Shown in pieces: positions 31,906 to 38,665 of a DNA stretch of 43,704 bases (positions within the stretch are counted from its first letter, which is position 1; every line of letters starts with the position of its first letter). The stretch comes from a virus. Location: IMG/VR virus record IMGVR_UViG_3300005582_000020, positions 1 to 43,704 of that record; one strand, 5' to 3'. The translations under genes were made by a program, and so were the position numbers. The notes under the pieces were generated by a model that saw only the letters and a program-made list of their open reading frames with translations, was not told where the DNA came from and searched no databases.

Positions 31906-34188
31906 TTGCACTCACCGGAAATCGAATCAATTATTGAAAAAGCAGTTGATTTAGCAAAACAACGCAACCATCAATATTGCACAGTAGAACATCTACTATT
32001 AGCATTAATTTCTTATGCACCATTTCAGAAATGTATAGGCAGCTTTGGTATTGATGCAGATACTATGAGTAAAGAAGTAATTACATATTTAGATAATTTA
32101 AAATATATCGAATTATCAGTATCTGAAGGACAAGAAATTCAGCCACGCAAAACTAATAGCTTAGAACGTGTAATGAATCGTAGCGTTACTCAAGTATTAT
32201 TTACCGGTCGTAAAGTTGTAACAACTATTGACTTGTATCTTAGTATTATGGCTGAAGGCAATAGTCATGCACAGTATTTCTTATTGAAACATGGTTTTGT
32301 TAAGAATGAATTTGTTCCTTTTTGGCAAAAACATTACAAAGGCACACAAGCTGATGTTAAACTAACAGACGAACAAGCAGATAATATCCTAGAAGAATAC
32401 ACTATCAATTTAACACAACTGGCTAAGTTGCAGAAACTAGAGCCTGTGATTGGTCGTAGTAAAGAAGTTGATGACATTATCAATGTATTAGCTAAACGAT
32501 TCAAGTCAAATGTATTGATGGTAGGTGATCCTGGTGTTGGTAAAACTGCAATTGCAGAAGGTCTAGCACAAATGATTGTCAATGATGAAGTCCCTGAATT
32601 CTTAAAAGACCATGAACTTTACAGTTTAGAGATCGGTAGTCTATTAGCAGGTAGTAAGTATCGCGGTGACTTTGAAGAAAAAGTTAAAGCAGTACTTGAT
32701 GCACTGACTGTTAAGAAAGATGCAATTCTGTTCATTGACGAAGCACATACAATGCGTGGCGCCGGTGGTGCAACAAATGGTGCAGTTGATTTTGCTAACA
32801 TGATTAAACCTGCAATTACTAAGGGTACATTAAAAGTTATTGCAAGTACAACTTGGGAAGAGTACTACGAATCATTTGAAAAGGACCGCGCATTGATGCG
32901 AAGGTTCTATCGTGTGAGTATTGATGAACCAAGTCGTGAATCTACAGTTAGTATTCTTAAAGGTCTAAGTGTACGATTGAATGACTTCCACAGTGTGGAG
33001 ATTACAGATGAAGCGATTGAAGCCGCAGTTGAAGGTGCAACACGATACATTCAGGATCGTAAGAATCCAGACAAGTCTATTGATTTGTTAGATGCCGCTT
33101 GTGCTAAACAACGAGTAGCAGAGAACAAGGGCGCTATCATTACTAAAGAATTAGTGTTTGATCAGATTGAAAAATACACCGGAGTTCCTGCTGATAAATT
33201 AACTGATGATAACTCAGAACGTATTATTAACCTTGAGTCTAATGTAAAATCAAAACTATATGGACAAGAAGAAACAGTTAATAAGGTACTTGAACGTGTA
33301 TATGTTAGTTTTGCTGGTATCGGCAATCAAACTAAACCACAAGCGAGTTTCTTATTCTTAGGCCCAACCGGTACAGGTAAAACTGAATTAGCTAAATTAT
33401 TGTCTAAGAACCTTGACATGAAACTACTCAAGTACGATATGTCAGAGTATGGTGAAAAGTTTTCGGTATCAAGTTTGATTGGCGCGCCCCCGGGCTATGT
33501 TGGCTTTGGTGAGGGATCACTAGGTGGTGGACGACTGATTAATGACTTAAGCAAGAACCCACATTCAATTCTATTATTTGACGAAGTTGAAAAGGCTCAC
33601 CCAGATATCTTTAATATCTTCTTGCAATTGCTTGATGAAGGTCGTGTTACCGGTAGCAATGGTAAAGAAGTCAATGCTAAAAACTGTATTATCATTATGA
33701 CTAGTAACTTAGGTAGTGGTGACAGTGAACGAAATGTAATTGGTTTTGGTAGTCAAGAACGTAGCGGGGAAGATGACAAAGCATTAAAAGAATTCTTTAA
33801 GCCAGAATTCAGAAATCGAATTGACTTGGTATGTAAGTTTGGTAAACTAGATATGTTGGCAATCAAAAAAATTGTTATTAAATTTGCTGATGACTTGAAG
33901 AAATCTCTCAGAGAGGCACATAATATTACACTACACTTGAGCGAACCAGTAGTTGAGTATCTAGCAGAAAAGGGTTATGATAATAAAATGGGAGCCCGCC
34001 CACTAGCAAGAAAGATTGATGAACTAATTCGGGTACCTCTGAGCAAGAAACTCTTGTTTGAGCGTATCAAAAATAGTACAATCAATGCTAACTTAGAGAA
34101 CGGAGAAATTGTTTTTGATGTTCAACAAAAATTAATAGCAGAAGTAGGTGAAGATGGCATTATTAAAGTTACAACAGACACGCAGTGA
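31906..34188 (+). CDS. clpA: ClpA-type AAA+ unfoldase
   Basis: A 760-residue Clp ATPase matching ClpA in length (758 in E. coli) and order, with no ClpB middle coiled coil. An N-domain (about 1-140, TVEHLLLALI) is followed by AAA1 with Walker A GDPGVGKT (207-214), Walker B ILFIDEAH (274-281) and KYRGDFE pore loop. AAA2 has Walker A GPTGTGKT (486-493), Walker B LLFDEVEKAHPD (from 556) and pore loop GAPPGYVGF. The tripeptide I612-G613-F614 sits where ClpA carries its ClpP-docking IGL loop. It probably unfolds proteins for host ClpP. The start is TTG with AAGGA 7 bases upstream. No phage clpP is visible in this window. Confidence 0.93.
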   Translation: MHSPEIESIIEKAVDLAKQRNHQYCTVEHLLLALISYAPFQKCIGSFGIDADTMSKEVITYLDNLKYIELSVSEGQEIQPRKTNSLERVMNRSVTQVLFTGRKVVTTIDLYLSIMAEGNSHAQYFLLKHGFVKNEFVPFWQKHYKGTQADVKLTDEQADNILEEYTINLTQLAKLQKLEPVIGRSKEVDDIINVLAKRFKSNVLMVGDPGVGKTAIAEGLAQMIVNDEVPEFLKDHELYSLEIGSLLAGSKYRGDFEEKVKAVLDALTVKKDAILFIDEAHTMRGAGGATNGAVDFANMIKPAITKGTLKVIASTTWEEYYESFEKDRALMRRFYRVSIDEPSRESTVSILKGLSVRLNDFHSVEITDEAIEAAVEGATRYIQDRKNPDKSIDLLDAACAKQRVAENKGAIITKELVFDQIEKYTGVPADKLTDDNSERIINLESNVKSKLYGQEETVNKVLERVYVSFAGIGNQTKPQASFLFLGPTGTGKTELAKLLSKNLDMKLLKYDMSEYGEKFSVSSLIGAPPGYVGFGEGSLGGGRLINDLSKNPHSILLFDEVEKAHPDIFNIFLQLLDEGRVTGSNGKEVNAKNCIIIMTSNLGSGDSERNVIGFGSQERSGEDDKALKEFFKPEFRNRIDLVCKFGKLDMLAIKKIVIKFADDLKKSLREAHNITLHLSEPVVEYLAEKGYDNKMGARPLARKIDELIRVPLSKKLLFERIKNSTINANLENGEIVFDVQQKLIAEVGEDGIIKVTTDTQ

Positions 34189-34870
34189 TGGCGTAGGGTA
34201 TATCGACCATAGAGACTTGTATTTCGGTAAATTTAATTACCGTGCAAGAGTTCATATGATCGGTGCATATTTATGTTCATATGCTACGAAAAAAGAAGAT
34301 TTTCAAAAGCGAATAAAAATCAATAAGAAAACCATGGCAGGAGCCAAGGTCGATGAACTAGTTCTTTTTGCTGATTGGAAGAATACTCAAAAGAAAGAAA
34401 AGAAAAGTGATATCACTTTTCGTATTGAGGGACAGTCTGCTAGTGTGTTTTCTAATAACCTAGAGTTTTTAAGAGAATTAGAATCACTAGGATTCAATGT
34501 TGATTTTACTGCAATTGAAGATGTAGTACCTGTAGGTATAAAATACTTTGTCAATGAACCCAAATTCAAGTATCGTATCTATTTAAAAAGCAAACGAGTT
34601 TCTGAAGATTTTCCTAAGAAATTGAAGAATATGTTTGATAGGTATAAAGGTACAGGCACTAAAATTTCTCCCAGCCCCTCATTAAATGACTGGTTAACTG
34701 AAAGGGGAACTCCTAGTTTAGGTGGATACCTCTCTTGGAAACGCAGTTATTGTAGCAGTCATTACTTTATTGAATACAATGATGAGAGTTTTATTACGAT
34801 TTTTGCACTTACCTTTACCGGGATTATTTCTAGGAAATACACTTTAGAAAAACGCCCAGAGTCAACATAA
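34154..34870 (+). CDS. Unknown protein overlapping the clpA 3' end
   Basis: A 238-residue protein; the start at ATG 34154 (MALLKLQQTR) is supported by AGG 5 bases upstream, and gives a 35-base overlap with clpA in another frame. It is alpha/beta, basic, with YLCSYATKKEDFQKRIKINKK, FRIEGQSASVFSNNLEFL, IKYFVNEPKFKYRIYLKSKRV and a late YLSWKRSYCSSHYFIEY. I do not recognise a family. The overlap implies translational coupling with clpA, so a partner or adaptor role is conceivable, though unproven. Confidence 0.75.
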   Translation: MALLKLQQTRSDGVGYIDHRDLYFGKFNYRARVHMIGAYLCSYATKKEDFQKRIKINKKTMAGAKVDELVLFADWKNTQKKEKKSDITFRIEGQSASVFSNNLEFLRELESLGFNVDFTAIEDVVPVGIKYFVNEPKFKYRIYLKSKRVSEDFPKKLKNMFDRYKGTGTKISPSPSLNDWLTERGTPSLGGYLSWKRSYCSSHYFIEYNDESFITIFALTFTGIISRKYTLEKRPEST

Positions 34871-34873
34871 AAT

Positions 34874-34900
34874 GATAAATACTCTATAATGGAGTGTTTA
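34874..34900 (+). promoter_or_regulatory. Late promoter nested in a hairpin over the RBS
   Basis: GATAAATA (34874-34881) overlaps the left arm of TAAATACTC-N7-GAGTGTTTA (34876-34884 with 34892-34900, one G-T pair). The ribosome site GGAG (34891-34894) lies at the loop/right-arm junction, before the ATG at 34903. The predicted start near 34887 is in the loop, so late mRNA lacks the left arm. Confidence 0.6.
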
Positions 34901-34902
34901 CC

Positions 34903-35070
34903 ATGGCAAAGATTGTCGAAACTGTATTTGTAGTAAAATTAAGTCAATTAGTAAGAGATAATCCAGCATCTATAGAGACTGCTGGGTTTGATGAGCTTCC
35001 AAAAACTATTGAAGAAGTCGTGCAACAGTTAGTTGCAGGTGATGTTTTAGTGGAAGTTGAAAAAGCATAA
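34903..35070 (+). CDS. Small acidic hypothetical protein (55 aa)
   Basis: A short gene that simple length cut-offs miss. It starts MAKIVETVFVVKLSQLVRDN and ends DVLVEVEKA, a strand-helix-strand pattern with an acidic helix (FDELPKTIEEVVQQLVAG). It has its own late promoter, the GGAG ribosome site 8 bases upstream, and a TAATG junction with the next gene. Small proteins of this kind are common ahead of virion genes in these phages. Function unknown. Confidence 0.8.
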   Translation: MAKIVETVFVVKLSQLVRDNPASIETAGFDELPKTIEEVVQQLVAGDVLVEVEKA

Positions 35071-35426
35071 TGAGCCAAACAACCGCACTTACCCTATTAC
35101 CAACAACTATTGCAGTAGTAACCGGGGACAAACAACCCGGGGTAAGTTATTACACCTCTGGAAAAACCCTACAAACTATTACTTGGAAACTTTCAGCATT
35201 CTTAGGAACTGTAATTGTTCAAGCAAGTCTAGTTGAGAATCCAACAACTGATTCTGATTGGTTCCCTGTATATAATTTAATTTGTACTACAGGTAATAAT
35301 AATGGCGGGTCAATACCTAATCCAGCAGTAAGTTTTGTAAATATCACTGGTAATTTTGCATGGGTAAGAGCAAAAGTATCGGCATACACTTCTGGAACAA
35401 TTAATTATGTAAAGGTCTGTTATTAA
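35070..35426 (+). CDS. Beta-rich virion protein (118 aa)
   Basis: A compact all-beta protein with strands TITWKLSAFLGTVIVQASLV, SDWFPVYNLICT, SFVNITGNFAWVRAKVSAYT and GTINYVKVCY. The F-x-W-(V/I)-RAKV-x-AYTSGTI motif at the C-terminus is one I associate with small decoration or structural proteins of marine phages. There is no export signal or catalytic residue set. It starts in the stop of the 55-aa gene. Confidence 0.7.
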   Translation: MSQTTALTLLPTTIAVVTGDKQPGVSYYTSGKTLQTITWKLSAFLGTVIVQASLVENPTTDSDWFPVYNLICTTGNNNGGSIPNPAVSFVNITGNFAWVRAKVSAYTSGTINYVKVCY

Positions 35427-35427
35427 A

Positions 35428-36363
35428 ATGTTTAAGTCAACATTAATCGCAGAACAACTTAAAAAGATTCGTCCTTTATTAAAGGAAGCCAATCCACAGC
35501 AAAAACTTAAATTAATGAAACTAATGAAGGTTGCATTGAAAGAGAATTTTGATGAACGTATGGCATTGATTCGTAAATTAGTCAGAACTGGTAAATATGA
35601 CGCAAGTGATTTAGAATTAGCTACTACTGAACAACTGCGTGAATTATTAGATGGTCAACATGGTTTAGATGAAGACCAAGCTATACCACTGTCAGGAAAG
35701 ATATCAGCAAGACCTAATCAAGATCCAAACTCATTTGAGGATTGGGATTATTACCATCAAGGTGAACCAATACAACCAGGGTCCGATATACATACAAAAG
35801 TAAAAGATGTGCATTTACGCCAACGGGAACCTGCATATGATACAATGAGAAATGCTTTTGATAACCCTATACAACCAGGACCAATACTTCCGCAAAATCA
35901 ATCAGGTGATACAATAATTCCATCACGTCCTAAACCTGCAGAAAAGATAAAAGATGCGGATGGTAAGCCAATTAGATTAAAAGATTTTGTCCCACATGAT
36001 CCTGACATAATGGAAGATGATTTAAAATCAATTGATCCTGACGATCATGGAGAGACAGAAGGTCGTTTTGTAAAGAATCAAATACAAACTATGCTACGTG
36101 TTTTATCACATTTAGAAAATGCAATAGGTGATGACGAAAATTTACCTGAATGGGTACAAATGTTACTTAGCCAATCACAAGATAAGATTGTAGGTGTCAT
36201 GGATTATATGATTAGTGCCAAAGAACTTGCCAAAAAAGAACAAACGGGTAATCAAAGTATAATATCAGCATTAAGTATGCTGGAGGGGGAAAAACGTACT
36301 AAAACCGTTATCCCTAACAAGAAAAAAGTAAAAGAATCTAAAGATTTTCTACAAGAAAAATAA
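35428..36363 (+). CDS. Putative internal head protein with helical module
   Basis: A 311-residue protein beginning MFKSTLIAEQ, again close to the T4 capsid-targeting form with an I-A-E protease site at residue 9. A helical N-terminal 75 residues, a Pro/Asp-rich linker and then a helical module (GRFVKNQIQTMLRVLSHLEN, DDENLPEWVQMLLSQSQDKI, VGVMDYM) follow. This ELPxWVQxKI-like helix pair recurs in many marine-phage virion proteins. The tail is lysine-rich. It starts one base after its neighbour's stop. The structural role is inferred. Confidence 0.75.
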   Translation: MFKSTLIAEQLKKIRPLLKEANPQQKLKLMKLMKVALKENFDERMALIRKLVRTGKYDASDLELATTEQLRELLDGQHGLDEDQAIPLSGKISARPNQDPNSFEDWDYYHQGEPIQPGSDIHTKVKDVHLRQREPAYDTMRNAFDNPIQPGPILPQNQSGDTIIPSRPKPAEKIKDADGKPIRLKDFVPHDPDIMEDDLKSIDPDDHGETEGRFVKNQIQTMLRVLSHLENAIGDDENLPEWVQMLLSQSQDKIVGVMDYMISAKELAKKEQTGNQSIISALSMLEGEKRTKTVIPNKKKVKESKDFLQEK

Positions 36364-36370
36364 TTCGGGG

Positions 36371-36412
36371 TGGTCCTCAGTGTGTAAATAATTACATCAT
36401 TTAAGAGGACCA
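36371..36412 (+). promoter_or_regulatory. Late promoter flanked by RBS-sequestering arms
   Basis: TGGTCCTC (36371-36378) and GAGGACCA (36405-36412) form a perfect 8-bp inverted repeat. The right arm is the ribosome site of the gene at 36414. Between them TGTAAATA (36383-36390) is a 7/8 late-promoter match with predicted start near 36396, so late mRNA lacks the left arm. Confidence 0.65.
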
Positions 36413-36413
36413 A

Positions 36414-37382
36414 ATGGCAACTAAAAAAACTAAAGTAACACCCGAAGCAGCACCCGTAGCAGCACCGGTAGCCGAGGCAGCCCCTACTGCAAAAAAGGCA
36501 ACAAAATCAATTAAATCTACTAAAGAACCCAAAACGGTTCCTGTAGAAAAGGTTCAAGAAATTGCTGAACAGGCAGCTAAAGAACAAGCTCCACAACCCG
36601 GACAGATTCAAGTTAACGTTGACTATCTAAAAACAACCAAAGTACACATTGCAATGCCATGTTACGGTGGTATGTTGACTGAAAGTACATTCATGTCATT
36701 TATTAAGTGGGCTAATACTGCCCGTCAACTTGGTATTGACTGGACATTGGAAACAATGGTTAATGAATCATTAATCAGTCGTGCTCGTAATACACTAACA
36801 GCTAAGTTCTTAGAACAAGAAGGCTCAACGCATTTATTCTTTGTTGATGCTGATATTGGTTGGGAACCATGGCACTTGTTAGTATTAATCAACCGTGACG
36901 TTGACGTTATCGGTGGATTGTATCCAATGAAAACTATGCCGATCAAGTGGGTAGTTAATGGATTTGATGGTGCTGAAGAAGGTCCAGATGGATTCCAAGA
37001 AGTAAGTAAAGCAGGTACCGGATTCTTGTTAATGAAGCGTCATGTATTTGAAAAACTTAAAGCACATCCTGCTGTTAAGCAATACAAGAACGACATTGGA
37101 TTAGATCCAAAATTTGACGCACATTTAAAGACATATTTTGATACAGCAGTTCGTCAAAATCGTTACTACAGTGAAGACTGGACATTCTGTGAAAACTGGC
37201 GTGATCTAGGTGGTAAAATCTATGTTGATAAACGTGTATTATTGCGCCATAGTGGTAGCTATGTATTCTGTATGGAAAATCAGGATCATTTGATGAATTC
37301 AATTGGTCCTATGTATGTTCAAGAATTACAGAAGAAACAAGCTGAAGCCGCTCAACAAGCAGCCGCAACCCCAGCACAATAA
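36414..37382 (+). CDS. GT-A-type glycosyltransferase with low-complexity N-terminus
   Basis: A 322-residue predicted glycosyltransferase. The catalytic region begins near residue 76 (KVHIAMPCYGGM), then ISRARNTLTAKFLEQ, and LFFVDADIGW holds the D145-x-D147 metal/nucleotide-sugar motif. VDVIGGLYPMK and AGTGFLLMKRHVFEKL follow, with EDWTFCENWRDLGGKIYVD as the acceptor-side acidic block. The first 65 residues and the last 15 are Ala/Lys/Pro/Gln-rich and disordered. It may modify virion proteins, phage DNA or cell-surface glycans. It is followed by a strong terminator, so it ends its unit. Confidence 0.82.
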   Translation: MATKKTKVTPEAAPVAAPVAEAAPTAKKATKSIKSTKEPKTVPVEKVQEIAEQAAKEQAPQPGQIQVNVDYLKTTKVHIAMPCYGGMLTESTFMSFIKWANTARQLGIDWTLETMVNESLISRARNTLTAKFLEQEGSTHLFFVDADIGWEPWHLLVLINRDVDVIGGLYPMKTMPIKWVVNGFDGAEEGPDGFQEVSKAGTGFLLMKRHVFEKLKAHPAVKQYKNDIGLDPKFDAHLKTYFDTAVRQNRYYSEDWTFCENWRDLGGKIYVDKRVLLRHSGSYVFCMENQDHLMNSIGPMYVQELQKKQAEAAQQAAATPAQ

Positions 37383-37401
37383 TAGAATTTAATTCTATTT
37401 T

Positions 37402-37435
37402 AATGGCTATCACACACCGTGATAGCCATTTTTTT
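37402..37435 (+). terminator. Strong intrinsic terminator
   Basis: AATGGCTATCAC-ACACC-GTGATAGCCATT, a perfect 12-bp stem, followed by five T residues (37431-37435). It ends the unit containing the glycosyltransferase and lies 2 bases before a perfect late promoter. Confidence 0.95.
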
Positions 37436-37436
37436 A

Positions 37437-37444
37437 TATAAATA
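37437..37444 (+). promoter_or_regulatory. Late promoter, perfect consensus
   Basis: TATAAATA exactly, followed by CTATAT, also like T4 late promoters. Predicted start near 37450, with AAGGA (37454-37458) before the ATG at 37468. Confidence 0.75.
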
Positions 37445-37467
37445 CTATATACTAAGGATTATCTACT

Positions 37468-37773
37468 ATGTTCTCATTTTTATTTTCTAACCCGCCGTTT
37501 AGTAAAGCACCACCGTATAATATATCTATGCCAATTTCAGCACCAAACTTAAATGATAAGATGGAACCAACAGCACCTAAAGTTAACACTAATTTTAACA
37601 GTTGGTTTGGGGTCTCTATAGGTTATTCTGCATCGTTATTTGGAAAACCGTCAACTCCTCCTACGAAACCGGCTTCCACAACCATACCAACAACAAGCCG
37701 TATTGCAACACCGTCAACTATTGCTACAAATTCAAAGATGACTATAACTAAAAAAGGTTTATTTAATTGGTAA
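37468..37773 (+). CDS. Small Pro/Thr-rich hypothetical protein (101 aa)
   Basis: A low-complexity protein with a hydrophobic start (MFSFLFSNPPF), a mixed centre (NTNFNSWFGVSIGYSASLFG) and a Thr/Pro/Ser-rich tail. The hydrophobic start is too short for a firm membrane helix. It has a perfect late promoter and a fair ribosome site, and runs 6 bases ahead of the nucleotidyltransferase gene, so it is likely expressed. No family recognised. Confidence 0.65.
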   Translation: MFSFLFSNPPFSKAPPYNISMPISAPNLNDKMEPTAPKVNTNFNSWFGVSIGYSASLFGKPSTPPTKPASTTIPTTSRIATPSTIATNSKMTITKKGLFNW

Positions 37774-37779
37774 AATACA

Positions 37780-38646
37780 ATGAATTTTAATGAATTAAAT
37801 AGTTTCAACATGTCGGATGCTGTTCGTTTTCACGAACATTTGAATCCTGCCATATTTAACGGTGACCACATGAAAGAAAACGTAAGAGAGCAATTATTAT
37901 TGATTGCTAGCGATTTTATAGAACATCTTGGCTTATCTGATTTAGCAATTCAAGATATCACTATCTCTGGAAGTAATGCAGCCTATAGTTATACTAATCT
38001 AAGTGATATTGATTTACATCTATTGGTTGATATGACTCAGTTCAACGAAGATGATGTTTACCGTGAACTGTTTGACGCTAAAAAGACTGTATATAATGAT
38101 AACCACGACATATTGATTGATGGGTATGAAGTAGAATTATATGTACAGGATAGTAATGAACCTGTTATTAGTCTTGGTGAGTACTCAGTAATGAATGATA
38201 AATGGTTAAAGCTACCTAGAAAACGCAAAGCAGACTTTGACCAAGTTGCTACTAAATTGAAATATCGCAAGTTATACAAGTTAGCAGGATATGCATTAAA
38301 GTCTGATGATCCAGAAAAGATTAATAGATTAATTAATACTGTTAAGAAATATAGAAGAATTGGATTAGATTATAATGGTGAGTTTGGCCCAGAAAATATT
38401 GCATTTAAAGCATTGCGTAATAAAGGTATAATTAAGAAATTATATGAGAAATTACAATTACTACACAGTCAACGATTAAGTTTACCTGAGTCCAGCGGGT
38501 ACATCCCAAGCCCAAATGAAAAGAATGATAGACGATGGATGACTGCATTAACCGCAGATATCACACCATTTACAATGCAACAAAATGCTAAGAAATTAGG
38601 AAGTAAAATAAGTCGTGCGGGTATCCCACCGTTACTTAGACCATAA
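37780..38646 (+). CDS. Predicted nucleotidyltransferase (NTase fold)
   Basis: A 288-residue protein with a pol-beta-type nucleotidyltransferase core. ITISGSNAAYSYTNLSDIDLHLLVD contains G64-S65 and the metal-binding D76-x-D78, and the third acidic residue is probably E117 or E119 in YEVELYVQD. The C-terminal half is helical and basic (KLKYRKLYKLAGYALKSDD; INTVKKYRRIGLDYNGEFG). Such enzymes transfer NMP to RNA, proteins or small molecules; the target here is unknown. It lies among virion genes, not next to any toxin-antitoxin partner. Similar genes occur in large marine phages. Confidence 0.82.
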   Translation: MNFNELNSFNMSDAVRFHEHLNPAIFNGDHMKENVREQLLLIASDFIEHLGLSDLAIQDITISGSNAAYSYTNLSDIDLHLLVDMTQFNEDDVYRELFDAKKTVYNDNHDILIDGYEVELYVQDSNEPVISLGEYSVMNDKWLKLPRKRKADFDQVATKLKYRKLYKLAGYALKSDDPEKINRLINTVKKYRRIGLDYNGEFGPENIAFKALRNKGIIKKLYEKLQLLHSQRLSLPESSGYIPSPNEKNDRRWMTALTADITPFTMQQNAKKLGSKISRAGIPPLLRP

Positions 38647-38665
38647 GAATAAGAAGGAAGATTAA

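Noticed and set aside
31906-34188. ClpB disaggregase
   Set aside because: There is no middle coiled-coil domain between the two ATPase modules, the length matches ClpA, and an IGF tripeptide stands at the ClpP loop.
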